Below are positions 1 to 10,431 of a stretch of DNA of 26,755 nucleotides, piece by piece. This stretch comes from Plantago elongata (lineage: Eukaryota; Streptophyta; Magnoliopsida; Lamiales; Plantaginaceae). Every line of letters starts with the position of its first letter. Within the stretch, counting starts at the first letter, position 1. A program made the translations under genes and the position numbers. Location: positions 1-26,755 of the forward strand of contig JAYMSP010002036.1 in assembly GCA_036897095.1 (NCBI GenBank), in the 5' to 3' direction. Below the pieces are notes generated by a model. That model ran no database searches, was not told where the DNA came from, and was given only the letters and a program-made list of their open reading frames with translations.

Positions 1-179
1 ATTTTTATTATTATTTTATTAATATAATATCAATTAGCAATTTAATGGCGAATACGCTCGGCGTTAAATTTCTAATTCGACTCAATATAATTAATCAATA
101 TTTTCGCCCGTGCGAAATAATATATTAATATTAAATTAATTTTTCGGATGCGCAATAAAATTTGTGGTCCTTACAAATA
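1..179. other. AT-rich flank, possibly the end of another LTR
   Basis: No coding region is visible. The stretch is very AT-rich with a few CG-containing words, and it ends in GGTCCTTACA at about 165-174. Immediately after it the copia gag reading frame begins abruptly, without its N-terminal half. Many plant LTRs end in ...TTACA, so this may be the 3' end of an unrelated LTR that interrupted or joined the copia element. The other end is outside the window, so this is inference only. Confidence 0.25.
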
Positions 180-1118
180 GCATCACTTAGATCTCTGATA
201 TCGGAGATTGAAAATTCTCATGAACTAGCCTTGAATCATTTGTCAAAGCTAGTGACACTCTCACGGAGGTTCAATCATATATGAGAGATCCTTTTGAGAA
301 AGGAGGACTTGGACTTGACGCCCAATCAAGTAGCTCCACTCCTCTGAAAAAGAGTGATGGAAGGTTGACCTTTGTAAAAAGTCAACAGAAAGGTTCCAAA
401 AAACCTATAGCATTGGTCAGAAAGCTTAGATTCTTGACAAAGGAAAGGCAGTTGCGACCAAACTTTTGAAGGAACAACAAGTCCCAAAGAAACTTGTGGA
501 AAAAGTTTCTAAAAAGAAGCATGATCCTCAGACTTGTGATCATCCACAATGTGGTATTACTAGGAAGGGAAGCATCATTGGACTTGGTGTATTTCCTATT
601 GTACAGTTCTACGGATATAGAGATGATGTAAAAACTAGTAAGGCTGCTAAAAATCGTGATCAGAAAGCCAATGGTGCTCGAAATGGTATTGGTTATCGTG
701 CTATTGGGAAGGTCCTCATGCAACAATATAAGGAAGGATAAGAACGATGTTGGAAAGATTGAATTGCTTATAACAATTATCAGAAGTGGAAGCAATCCCA
801 AGCCACTGAAAAACTGAATGCCAGGGCTAGAAGGAACTTGGCCAGGATGACTAAGCTTACTGAAAAGCAAACTCATAAACCTAACAAGTCTCTGAAGCCA
901 CCACAATGAACACCAAGGAACACTCCAAGAAGAAAGATCGATCTTAGATCCAATGATTCTAGAATTCCTCCTTGTGTTCCAAGTAGACAAAAACCTACTC
1001 CTAAGAAATTCATTCAAACATGGATTCCCACAGGAAGACCGTTTAGTCTAAATGGTCATGTTTATGAGGCATGAACCCAACTCCTGTTTCCTGTTTTGTG
1101 TAAAATGCGTCTTGAAAG
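180..1118 (+). pseudogene. gag: copia gag C-terminal part and linker
   Basis: The frame opens inside gag. From about 200 to 330 it reads like the coiled C-terminal end of copia gag, leading to the conserved GLGLD (GLGF/GLGY type) stretch at 311-325. After this come Lys-rich linkers (360-540 and 780-1020). A zinc knuckle would be expected here, but only a weak remnant with TCDHPQC at 532-552 is visible. Stops interrupt the frame at about 466, 739, 907 and 1072. The gag product would normally form the particle that packages element RNA; this fragment could not. The N-terminal half is outside or lost at 179. Confidence 0.6.
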
Positions 1119-1650
1119 GCTCAATGCTATTTGATGGTGGATGTAGGAAGAACATGACATGAGCTAAAGAAAACTCGGTCAATTATAGAGTATGTAATAC
1201 AGGACCAAACATCAGGTTTACTGGAGGAGAATTAAATCCTTCTATAGGATTTGGCAACGTCAAATTGGGATCTCTTACAATCTCTGACAAATTACATGTT
1301 AAAGGTTTGAAATATAATCCTCCAAGCATGAGCCAATTTGCAGATTGGGGATGTTCGGTGAAAATATAATCGAAATTCTGCAAGTTTATTGACAATGAGT
1401 CAAAGCAGACAGTCTTGGTTGCTAGGAGGAAAGGATGTTTATATGTCACTGATTGGGCATATGCCTCAACTGAAGAATGTCTCATGGTGAGTCAATCAGG
1501 TCACACTGAAGAATACTGGTTATTGCATAAGAGAATGAGTCACTTGAATTTCAAAACTCTGAACTAACTTGCAAAGAAAGAGTTAGTGGATGGATTACCT
1601 AAAACAACATTCAGAAAGGATGGTGTCTACTCTACTTGTCAATTGGGGAA
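1119..1650 (+). pseudogene. pol: copia protease remnant and pre-integrase zinc domain
   Basis: The protease active site, normally D-S-G-C, reads D-G-G-C at 1133-1144, followed by RKNMT as in copia proteases. Downstream the typical beta-rich segment is seen (IRFTGG.. at about 1210, then LGSLTISDKLHV). The gag-pre-integrase HHCC module is at about 1500-1650. WLLHKRMSH with both His residues is present at 1519-1545, and the Cys pair is reduced to one (TCQLG at about 1636-1650). Stops occur at about 1161, 1368 and 1566. The retained residues make the identification good, but neither module could be functional. Confidence 0.65.
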
Positions 1651-1689
1651 ATAATCCAAAACCTCTTTAAAGTCCTAAACCAGACATTC

Positions 1690-2420
1690 ATGTGTTAGAC
1701 CACTACAACTATTACACATGGATCTTTTTTAATCATTTGTAACTAGTCATGCTGGCAAGAAGTATGGTCTACATGTTGTAGATGACTTCTCTAGGTTTAC
1801 CTGGGTTGTCTTTCTGAAACAAAAATCGATCCTAGGGTGGAGATAACAAACTTGATGAAGAAACTTGAAGTCATGAAAAATAACAAGGTATCTGCAATCA
1901 GAACAAAACGTGGTACTGAATTTGTCAAACAGTACATAAAAGAGTTTTGTACCTGCAAATGTATACAATATCAACTATCTTCTGTAAGGACACCACAACA
2001 AAATTGTGTTGCTGAAAGGAAGAATAGGATCCTTAAATAAGCTGCAAGGACAATGCTAGCTAACTAAGAAATATGTGAAATTAATTAGGTTGAAGTTGTA
2101 AATACCATGATTCTTGATAAACAAACACCATTACAAAACTTCTTATGAGCTTTTGGTTGGTAGACCCCCTAATATCAAACATCTGAATGTGTTTGGTTGT
2201 AGATGTTTTGTTCTTAACAATGGTAAATAATATTTGAGAACATTTCAACCTAAGGAAGATGAAGGTGTATTTCTTGGTTATTCTATGAATAGGAAAGCCT
2301 ACAAAGTATACAACAAGATAGCAAAGAAGTTTGAAGAATCAGTCATTTTGTATTCTATGAAGGAAGCAAGAAAATACTCGTTGATGAAGAACTCTCAGAT
2401 AGATTCAAGGAACTTATAAT
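1690..2420 (+). pseudogene. pol: copia integrase catalytic core, broken
   Basis: The RNase H-fold integrase core is recognised by LLHMDLF (first catalytic Asp codon 1721-1723), VVDDFSRFTWVVFL (about 1777-1818), then RTKRGTEF and TPQQNCVAERKNR. The second catalytic Asp, normally in RSDHGTEF, is replaced by Lys (codon 1906-1908). The Glu in AERKNR is kept. About 50 codons between the first and second motifs are deleted. The part after 2160 reads GRPPNIKHLNVFGC and FLGYSMNRKAYKVYN, the conserved C-terminal segment of copia integrases. Stops lie at about 1730, 2038 and 2228. It once inserted element cDNA into host DNA and is now inactive. Confidence 0.8.
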
Positions 2421-3875
2421 TAAGTAGTCTAAAGAAGAACCCTCAAAAAGGAGAAACTCGGTCATTAATATTGACAATGAGTCTGATGAAGAAAAGCATG
2501 ATGTGCCTAGTTACAACCAGATGACTCTTAGACATGATGAAGAATTTCCTATTAGGATTCCAGAAATGAAAACTGAGAATATTCATCGTAGACACCTTTC
2601 TGGGAATGACCTTTCTGAAAGTCGTGTTGTAGAAATCTCACACACTGAACAAGTGCTTGATGTTTACCGCACTTCTAGTGTACAAAATATCACTGATACT
2701 GAAGAATTATAAAGTTACAATCGTAGTGATTCACATTCAGATCACGTAGAAAGTGACCTTACTAGTTCAAAACCCATTAAGAAGTGGATTAGAGATCATC
2801 CTGCAAAGGATGTGATTTGTCCTATTGATCAAGGTCTTAGAACAAGGAGAGCAATCCCTGAAAATGCTGATTCTCTCTTTGGTTGTTTTATCTCAAACAT
2901 TGAACCTAAAACTGTTGAAGATACATTAAAGGATCAAGACTGGATCTCTGCAATGCAAGAAGAGTTGGATCAATTTGAGAGAAACAAGGTCTAGAAACTA
3001 GTTACATTTGTAGAAGGAATATCTGTGATTGGAACTAAGTGGCTTTTAAGAAACAAAATGCATGAGTCTGGTGAAATAACAAGACACAAGGCTAGGTTCG
3101 TTGCCCAGGGATTTACCCAGACTGAAGCCTTAGATTTTGATGAGTCATAGTTGCAACATTGGATGCAATAAGATTATTTCTTGCCTTTGCAACTCATAAT
3201 TACTTTAAAGTTTACCAAATGGATGTCAAGAGTGCATTCTAAATGGTGAACTTGCTGAGGAAGTATATGTTGATCAGCCACCAGGCTTTGAAGTTTTCTC
3301 AGAATGTAGGATTGTTTATAAGTTACAGAAAGCTCTATATGGACAGAAACAGACTCCAAGAGCATGGTATGATACTTTGGCCAATATGGAAAGTGGTTTT
3401 AAGAAGGGTGAAGTTGATAAAACTGTATTCACTTTAAATCATGAAAGGAAACTAATTTTAGTTCAAGTATATGTTGATGGCATTATATCTGGATCTAAAG
3501 ACAAGCAACTTTGTGATGACTTTGCAAAGCTTATGAAAAACATATTTGGGATGAGCATGATGGGTGAATTGAACTATTTCCTAGGATTTCAATTCAAGCA
3601 ACTCAATGATGAATATTTATTAGTCAAACAAAGTATGCAAGTGATATGCTCAACAACTTCAATCTAAAGCCTTCTGAAAAGAATGCTAAGATACCTATGA
3701 ACATAGGAACCAAAATGACTTATACTGAATCTGACAAGAGTTTTGAAGAAAATAAGTATAGGAAATTGATAGGTTCACTACTCTACCTTACTGCAAGCAA
3801 ACTTGATATTCAATATGCAGTTGGCGTGTATGCTAGATTTCAGACAAATCCTATGTAATTACACTACTACATTGT
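2421..3875 (+). pseudogene. pol: copia linker and reverse transcriptase, active site mutated
   Basis: 2421-2800 is the acidic, poorly conserved linker between integrase and RT. From 2914 the RT is clear: DWISAMQEELDQFERNKV (2938-2991), IGTKWLLRNK (about 3030), KARFVAQGFTQ (3090-3122), YQMDVKSAF (about 3214-3240), YVDQPPGFE (about 3264-3290), KALYGQKQTPRAWY (about 3328-3369). The catalytic box is YVDG instead of YVDD (3470-3481), so the second metal-binding Asp is lost. The thumb reads MSMMGELNYFLGFQFKQ. The domain changes frame around 3165-3245 and again near 3640, and stops occur at 2992 and 3148. It is an unambiguous copia RT relic. Confidence 0.88.
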
Positions 3876-4404
3876 TATGAAAACATTTAGGTATGTTAAA
3901 GGTACTGTATAAGTTGGTTTGTGGTATCCAAAGGATAGTTGTTTAAGTTTAGTTGGCTATTCAAATGCTGACTATGTTGGATCTATGCTTGATAGGAAAA
4001 GTACCTCAGGAACTTGTCAGTTTCTAGGAATTAGACATATCTCATGGTTTAGCAAGTAGCAAAACTCAATTGCTACTTTTACCACAGAGGCTGAATATAT
4101 TACTGCTCAGTGTTGTGCATCACCAATTTCGTGGATACAACAACAACTCACAGACTATGGACTCAATGAAGAGAAAACACCCATTTTCTATGACAACACA
4201 AGTGCTATTGCGATTACACAGAATCCCAAGTTTCATGCTAGAACAAAACACATTGATGTTAGACACCACTTCATCAGAGACTATTTCGAAAAGGAAATAT
4301 AGAGATACTCAAGGTTGGCACGGAAGACCGACTTGCATATATCTTCACCAAGTCATTGCAAGAAAGCATGTTCTTGAATTTGAGTCATTATCTTGGATTA
4401 ATTG
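3876..4404 (+). pseudogene. pol: copia RNase H and pol C-terminus
   Basis: The domain follows RT directly and reads GYSNADYVGSMLDRKSTSGTC (Asp of the ADY motif near 3968-3976), TEAEYI (Glu motif at about 4084-4101) and FYDNTSAI (Asp motif at about 4186-4209), then HARTKHIDVRHHFIRDYF to about 4287. All three acidic RNase H motifs are visible. Stops at 3856, 3910, 4057 and about 4300 and a shift near 4310 break it. After the shift, YIFTKSLQESMFLN at about 4335-4380 is the usual copia pol C-terminus, ending at the stop at 4402-4404. The domain would degrade the RNA strand of RNA:DNA hybrids during reverse transcription. Confidence 0.85.
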
Positions 4405-4508
4405 AGCTACCTAAGTTCTGAGGATTATGAGAACAAGGATACAGAGAGTTGCTAAGTTTATGGAATGGCTATCCAGATACTAATGGCATTATTGTACAAG
4501 TAAATCCA
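4405..4508. other. Spacer after copia pol
   Basis: No gene is seen. The stretch links the copia pol stop to the duplicated promoter-like segment. A short imperfect direct repeat built on ACGGGTAxTCAG begins just after it (about 4519-4533 and 4560-4575). A purine-rich run GGAGGGGAAGAAAA lies slightly downstream at 4594-4607 and looks like a polypurine tract, but no convincing LTR start follows it. Confidence 0.4.
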
Positions 4509-5222
4509 AGTATCTGAAACGGGTATTCAGTACTAAGGAAATGCATTTTTGGTCTCGGATACGGGTACTCAGAAAGGTGCAATATCACTTTCATGGAGGG
4601 GAAGAAAATAGTACATAAGAACAATTCTCTAAGAGTCAAACTATGTATAGGATTATGTGTTTTTACCATTTATATGATAACACACATAAAACAAGACTTG
4701 AGCTCAGAAAGATAAGTCCAGGGATTTTATCTTCTCACACGATAAGAGTGACTTGTGATTACACCAAGCCGAAAATTCATAATGAAGGCATTATAAAATT
4801 TGTTGATTGACATCATCGATGGAGAGGCATTTAGAGCCATTGATGAATTATTCACTTTGTCTCAACGGATGAGATTAAGCAGTGAGATAAAACTCACTAT
4901 AGCAAGACAGTTAAGGCTCCACATGCATTTAATGCAAAGCGTTATTTGTTACCACGCCAATGTAATGTACACGGTAACAAATGCATATTGTATGTATGTA
5001 TTTTGTAACTGTTGTAATTCTATTGCCATATATAAAGGATTTGGAGAAAAGAGAAACACTTTTCACAAATCTGAAATACATCCCTTGCATCAAAATAGTA
5101 ATTTCTCTCTAATTTTCTACAAACCCACCTGCAAATTTCACCTTTTCTCTCTAAGTTCATCTGAAAAGAAGCACTAATCAAGCTTATTAATCTTCTCAAT
5201 ACCTGAATCCAGTCACTATATA
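4509..5222 (+). repeat. Promoter-like repeat, copy A (pairs with 24053-24736)
   Basis: This segment matches 24053-24736 along its whole length, in the same order and orientation. Shared words include TTTTTACCATTTATATGATAA (4660 and 24166), TTTGTTGATTGA (4799 and 24303), CTCAACGG.TGAGATTAA (4861 and 24363), ACCACGCC.ATG.AATGTACA (4951 and 24454) and TATATAAA. It ends just before the ATG of gene A, and the partner ends just before the ATG of gene B. It is therefore either a duplicated promoter and 5' leader, or an LTR-like end repeat of an element that carries the gene. No primer-binding site follows, and terminal TG..CA is not clear, so I favour promoter plus leader. Confidence 0.75.
5029..5036 (+). 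promoter_or_regulatory. TATA box of gene A
   Basis: TATATAAA lies about 190 bases before the gene A ATG at 5223. The equivalent TATATAAA at 24532-24539 lies about 200 bases before the gene B ATG, and both are followed by similar leaders rich in CTCTCTAA/TTTTCT words. Conservation of position in two diverged copies supports a real core promoter. Confidence 0.6.
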
Positions 5223-6906
5223 ATGGCTCCCAAACGTGCTTCGAGTTCTAAGACTTCAACTTCGTCTGCTGTTGAAAAGCAAGCAACGAATTTGTAGATC
5301 TCGAACAATAAACTCCAAGGGAATTTAATCGAGATAATTGGAAATACAACCAAAGGATGCAATATGGTGGTGCTTTCATGGAGAAACACCTGGAAGCCAC
5401 AGTCCCTGAACAGGCCGGTAGGACATCCATTAGGGTTTTGCTTGAAAAATCAAATCTCAAAGGGTTTCTTTCAGTCCTTCCTAGTGAGACTTCATCACTG
5501 GATGTTCTCAAGTTTTACAATAACTCGAAAGTGATCACCAAGGTGATCAACGAGACTAAAAAAGTGTCCTTCAAGACCAAGGTGCAGAACCTTGTGATTG
5601 ACCTTGACTGTCAAGGTTTCTGTGACCTCTTTGGTCTGGTCAACGAAGGCGAGGACTTTGAAATAAGTCCTAAGGATGAGTTACTGCTACAGGGTGCCAT
5701 GGAGACCTATAGTGAGTTCTCTGATATGTCTATTCTCGACACTCCCTCCACTTTCATCTTGGGAGATATTAGAGTGAGGCACTTGTACAAGCACTGGAAT
5801 GTGCTAGCCTCTATTCTACACAGTGCTCTTGATGATCTAAAGGGAGGAGCTCACCAGATAAGCCTTGAGAGGTGGATGGCTATGTACCTCATGAGAAGCT
5901 AACTCATCGAATATCAGGAAAGCCCTTTCAATTGGGGTAAGTACGTGTTCATGAAGTTCGTCAAAGCTCTCAGAAGCTTTGATGTGAAGATTGAGAAAGG
6001 CTTGCAGAGCCTAAAGCCACATTTATCTATGGACTCAAAATTTGGTACATTCTGGAGACATATGGTCTTAAACTCAAAAATTCCAAAAAGGTTGAGACCA
6101 ATGACATTGTTTGGAAATTTAATTATGGTAACTTGCTGGAAAAAGAGCAAAAGAAGCGTAAGGCTAAAGGAGAGCCTGAGGTTGCTGCACCTACTGAGGT
6201 TGCACCCAAGAAACCTAGAACCAGAAAGAGAGTAACAAGGAAACTAAAGGTTTCTGAGACTGCTGCATAAGTTGTTCCTGCAGAGAGTGCTCTAGCTCCC
6301 TCTCTTGCTGTTAAAGTTCCATCTACCATTTCCACTATTGAAGATGCGTCCAGATATGAGGAGATGTTGAGCAAGTGTAGTGGAAAGCTCTCTATTTCCA
6401 CAACAACTACCAAAATTATGGATAATTCGGTACCCACAATTGAAGAGTCTGATGATGATGAGATGGTTCTCACACAGCTCTTCAGTGCTGCAAAGAAAAC
6501 CAATGATGCATCGAAGGCATTTGGTTCAAACATGGGTGAGGTTTACGAGAAAGCCTCTAAGTCTATGGTTGCTGAAGAACAAATAGATACACAGGAAGCA
6601 ACAACCACAACTATTCAGAAATATCTAGACTATATTCAAGAGTCTCTGAATGCTGAGGACCAAGTGATGGAGGATGCTGACATTGCCTCCACACTTCAAG
6701 GACTGCAAGATACGGTTAGGAATGATGATATTCCATCTACTTATACTGGAAACACGCAGTCAGAAACACCAGCAAGTGTTATTGCTTATGAAAATCATGT
6801 TGAGGAACAGGTTTTCCAGAAAGTAGTAGAAAGGGAACTTGAGTCTGAAGTGCCAGAATCTTCTAACTGAGAAGAGGATTCACAAGCTCAACCTGATGCA
6901 CTTCAG

Positions 6907-7798
6907 GTAGCAAAGAAGTCTATATTTGACTTGTTTAAACTTAGTTGTTTATTACTTGTCACTCATAAATTTTTACAGTTGCATGCCCAAGAAGAAACAC
7001 AAGCTACTGAAGAAGCTGCAAAGCTTTCTTCAGAAAGAGAAGAAGAGGCTCCACAAGCTTTAACACCAAACGATTCTAAGCATGTTATACAGGTATAGTC
7101 AATTTATGAAGGTTGTGATTCTTTTCTTACTTGCATTTTATTGAGTATGCTAACTTGATAATGTATATCTGATAGGCTCAAACTGAGGAGAAAGAGAAGT
7201 GATGGAAACATCAGCAATTGAAAAGGAACTGCTAAAAACCATCAAGGTTTCTGAAGAACATGTTTCTGAGCCGTCAACAATGAAGGTTTGCCTAACATAT
7301 TTTTCAGAAGCTGGCACTTCTATTTACATATAGTTTCTTAATCTCACATTATTATTTTTTCTTTCATAACTCAAATTGAAGCAGAAAAGGTACAAGAAGG
7401 TGAGGTTATGACCCCTTCAGTATCAATGGATGTTGATGAAGCCATTCCGGCTCAAACACAGGAAAGAGTTCCATAGAGTGAACAAGTTCTTTATGAGCCT
7501 CCCCAACCGAAGGTAAGTGAAAACTCAGATAACAACAAGTGTTTTATAAAAACATAACTTTCTAAAAATCCATCTAATGTGTTGATTTTTATCCTTAGGT
7601 TCAAGTCGGAAGAGAAGTTGCTGAGGAATAGACCTCCTTGTCTCCACCTTAGAACATAGTATCTGATGCTTCCACCCATATGGTAGAACCTTCTGATCCT
7701 GCAGTTCAAATTCAGGTAATTTATAAACCAAACTTGTCATTCAAACTCAGATACCTTTAAGTCTTGTTTTTCTAAAACAGACTTTCTTTATCTTTCAG
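6907..7798 (+). other. Five short introns separating mini-exons in gene A
   Basis: Introns are inferred at 6907-6978, 7093-7175, 7286-7384, 7513-7598 and 7716-7798. Each starts GT and ends AG, is 72-99 bases long and AT-rich, and is bordered by exons ending in CAG or AAG. The second has a branch-point-like TGCTAAC. Mini-exons of about 100-130 bases lie between them. Four of the introns fall between codons (phase 0), and the exons often start with Val/Ala-Gln. Only the join at 7384/7385 is out of frame, probably a later indel. Gene B has the same architecture, which is the strongest support. Confidence 0.65.
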
Positions 7799-9446
7799 GC
7801 GCAAAGCATAGTACAATCAACTTCTGCACCTGATTCTGAGGTGGTGCATAAGTTCTTCTGAGAGAAGACTATCAAGAAACATCTCAATCTATTCAAGTCA
7901 TGTCAAAAGCTTTGACATGGTGATCTTTCGGACATTACCAACTTGATAGACAACCAAGATAGAGAAGAAAGAGCCTTGGACTTGGAGAAATACATCCATG
8001 CCACTTACTTAGTTGAGGAGTATAACTTTGTCGCGTTAATGCATGAAGGTTTCTCTGAAGAAGTTTTACAAATACTTGAAAAACATTCTTGGATGATGAT
8101 GAAGAGACCAGAAGGTCGATGGTATACCAGACTGCCTTGCCTAAGAGCATGAGTGTTTACCCCTCTAAGTAGGAGGAAGTAAATGGGCAGGTCACCACAT
8201 TGCCAATGGTGATCAACCTGTTTTCTGACGACCGGGAGGAGATAGATAAAAATGAGTTCGAAGAACCCCCCTCAACATTTAAACAAGAAGGATGCTGACA
8301 ACAGTGACGGTGATGATGATAATGAGGATCCCACTCCAGGAGCTGGTGGAATTGCTCAGTCTATAGGAGCATCTAGTGCATGAAAACCATTTTCGCACAT
8401 AAAATGTCTACTCCACCACCATCTTCAAAGTCACCAACTCACACCTCTCAACAACAGAGTGAATCACAAGTAGCAAAGATTGTTGAATTGGAAGCTGAGG
8501 CTAGAGCTTCCAAAGTAAAGAAACTGTTGGAGAGAGAGGCTTAAGACAAATCAGAGCTTGAAGACTTGATTGCTCAGAAAGCTGCCAAAATTCAAAACTT
8601 GGAGGCATTATACAAAAAGGAAATGGAACTCCTTACTGAGCAAATCAAACTTAAGCATTCACTAGAAAATGCCCTGGTTCAAGTTGAATCACTTGTGGCG
8701 GACAAGGAAGATGTTGAGGCTGCGTTACAACTTGCCAGACCATCACAGGACAAAGGGAAGAGACTGTGATTCAAGCCCTTGATGAGTCCTCCGATGATGA
8801 TTGGTCTGAAGATGATGGTATTGAACATCTTGCTGGAGAATGATGAGGATATACAGTTGGCCCCTGTTAATGATCATATGGTTGTTTCTCATTTGAAGAG
8901 AAAGGTAATAGCACCTAATGCCTTGAACAAGGTCCCTGCTGATAACACTATTTTCGAGAGCAAGTTCTTTATACTTGCCAACATGAAGAATGAATTAGTT
9001 GAACAAAACAATCAAGCCTTGGCCTCCATTCCTCCAGAATTCAAGGCTTTTGTTGAACTAATGACAAGGAGAACAACATCTCTGATGATTGCACAAAAAG
9101 ATCTAGGAATGCAAAGAGATGAAGATCTAGAGACAGCTCAGAAATCTTTGATGGAATCTAGCTATGCTGCTAGGAAAGTAGACAAGATGTCTAAGCCACT
9201 GGAGTAGATCTCCAAAAGAGAACATCTTCTACTTGGACAACTCGAGTCTCTGCACTCCGAGTTCCAGAAACTGGTGGAGAGCCACAATGTGCTGAGCAAA
9301 CATTTTGACTCACTTGTTGATGCATATGTTAGTTTGAGTTAGCCATCAATGAATAAGGGGGAAGGATCAAGGAGAGAAACATGCAAGAGGAAGTAGCCTG
9401 TAGAAAAACCTCTAACCAACAAAGAACCTCTCTCCTCTTCATGTCT

Positions 9447-9468
9447 ACCACCACCACCACCACCACCA
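9447..9468. repeat. (ACC)n microsatellite coding a Pro tract
   Basis: About seven ACC/CCA units run in the gene A frame and encode consecutive prolines. A second microsatellite of six GAA units at 9541-9559 encodes glutamates. Both sit in the linker between the coiled-coil and C-terminal parts of gene A. Confidence 0.85.
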
Positions 9469-10426
9469 TTGACTAGATCCAAAGCTGCTAGAGAAGATCC
9501 AAAGGGAACTAAGTCCCCAAGGATATAAGATAAACCTTCTGAAGAAGAAGAAGAAGAAGGTGAGATTAAAAGAATTGATAATGAAAATACTTGCTCACAA
9601 CTTGATCAAGGACTCAACAATCTGGATGATGATGATACTGATCAGGATGAGCATCCTCTCCACATAAAGAGAAGGAGGATTGAAGAAGTATCTAAACCAA
9701 TATCTGCAAGACCCATTGCTGCCAGAACACCATCTGGACATACCAAATCTGTCCAAGGTGGTTCTTCAAGTCAAACCCCCACAAAGAACACATCCAGGGA
9801 GAATCCCAGAATGAATAGAAGATAAAGAAGAAATGCAAGGTTTGGGAGATCAAACACTGAAGATCTACCTCCTAGACCTGATGATGCATTAATTGAGTAC
9901 ACAAAGACTCATGATAGATAGTCTGCATATCAATGCATAAGACAACTCAATGAATACTGGATTCTGGTTCTCCAACACTTACTGCTGAATAGGAAATTTC
10001 CTGATCCTATTTTCAATCAACTGATGGCACGGAGAGTTATAAGACCTCATCTGATAAATCCTGCTCATGTGAAAACATGGCTTGATTTTGAAGTGAAAAT
10101 CAGAAGAGATGCCATGGGAAAGGATTTGAAGGAAGAAGTTCCTTACGTCAAACCTGATGGTGTTCACAAGGTTCCAAAACAGTTGGGAACATGTACATGA
10201 ATCATTTTACATGACTAAGGAAGATTTTGATGATGACATGAATTACTTGAGAGTCATCTACAAGCCCTTCAAACTCATTGAGGCCAAGATTGAGCATGCC
10301 TGAAAATGGGGAAGAGTCTACTGGATTAGACAGTTCCATGAGAAGAATCCCAATTTGGATCAGAAGGAAAACTACAGGTTGCTAGAGAGACTGAAATGGC
10401 TATAAGAACCTATCTCCTTGACTATG

Positions 10427-10431
10427 TCATT
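10427..10431. repeat. Target-site duplication, left copy
   Basis: TCATT directly precedes the 5' LTR, and the same TCATT directly follows the 3' LTR at 23723-23727. A 5-bp duplication is what Ty3/gypsy integrases make. It fixes both element borders to the base. Confidence 0.9.

Larger units (their letters stand above)
180..4404 (+). mobile_element. Truncated Ty1/copia retrotransposon, Sirevirus-like, inactive
   Basis: Remnants of gag, protease, integrase, reverse transcriptase and RNase H follow each other in the copia order (integrase before RT). The wording of RT and RNase H resembles the plant Sirevirus/SIRE group: MSMMGELNYFLG at 3551-3586, GSLLYLTAS at 3769-3795, DRKSTSGTC at 3988-4014. 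The gag N-terminus and 5' LTR are missing, and no certain 3' LTR follows. At least a dozen in-frame stops and several frameshifts break the polyprotein. The element ends near 4404 with a stretch like the usual C-terminus after RNase H. It is certainly copia; the Sirevirus placement is likely but rests on motif memory. Confidence 0.85.
5223..10431 (+). pseudogene. Gene A, unrecognised intron-containing gene, 5' and central part
   Basis: The ATG is chosen because gene B starts at the same place relative to the shared promoter (both begin M-A-x-K/R and carry Ser/Thr-rich tails). The N-terminal region (5357-6170) looks globular, with FILGDIR.RHLY..NVLASILH and QISLERWM. In a 49-residue block around this, about 37 positions equal gene B. 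It then becomes acidic and low in complexity, is cut by five small introns (6907-7798), has a conserved-looking block at 7930-8120 and coiled coils at about 8460-8770 and 8960-9340. A Pro tract (9446-9470), a Glu run (9541-9559) and a basic segment (9670-9850) follow, then a second globular part (about 9880-10430). Stops occur at 5295, 5900, 6268, 6868, 8542 and others, and there are shifts near 5920, 6030 and 8770. A gypsy element interrupts it at 10431; its 3' end resumes at 23728. Function is unknown. It could be an extra ORF of a Sirevirus-like element (such ORFs follow pol) or a captured or independent plant gene. Confidence 0.6.

Noticed and set aside
382-1017. Minus-strand open frame of 211 codons
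   Set aside because: It is antisense to the Lys-rich copia gag linker; the hydrophobic/Ser-Phe composition is what reverse-reading Lys/Glu codons gives. No promoter or domain was seen.
4800-5177. Plus-strand frame of 125 codons
   Set aside because: It spans the TATA box and the leader of gene A, and the equivalent stretch in copy B is not open.
6123-6533. Minus-strand frame of 136 codons
   Set aside because: It lies antisense to gene A exon 1, where the plus frame matches gene B; it is a shadow.
9350-9370. Purine-rich run AATAAGGGGGAAGGATC as a polypurine tract
   Set aside because: No LTR start follows it, and the gene A coding context (coiled coil to linker) continues on both sides.
5223-10431. 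Gene A as a gag gene of a second element
   Set aside because: There is no capsid core, zinc knuckle or protease motif, and no pol follows before or after the gypsy insertion.
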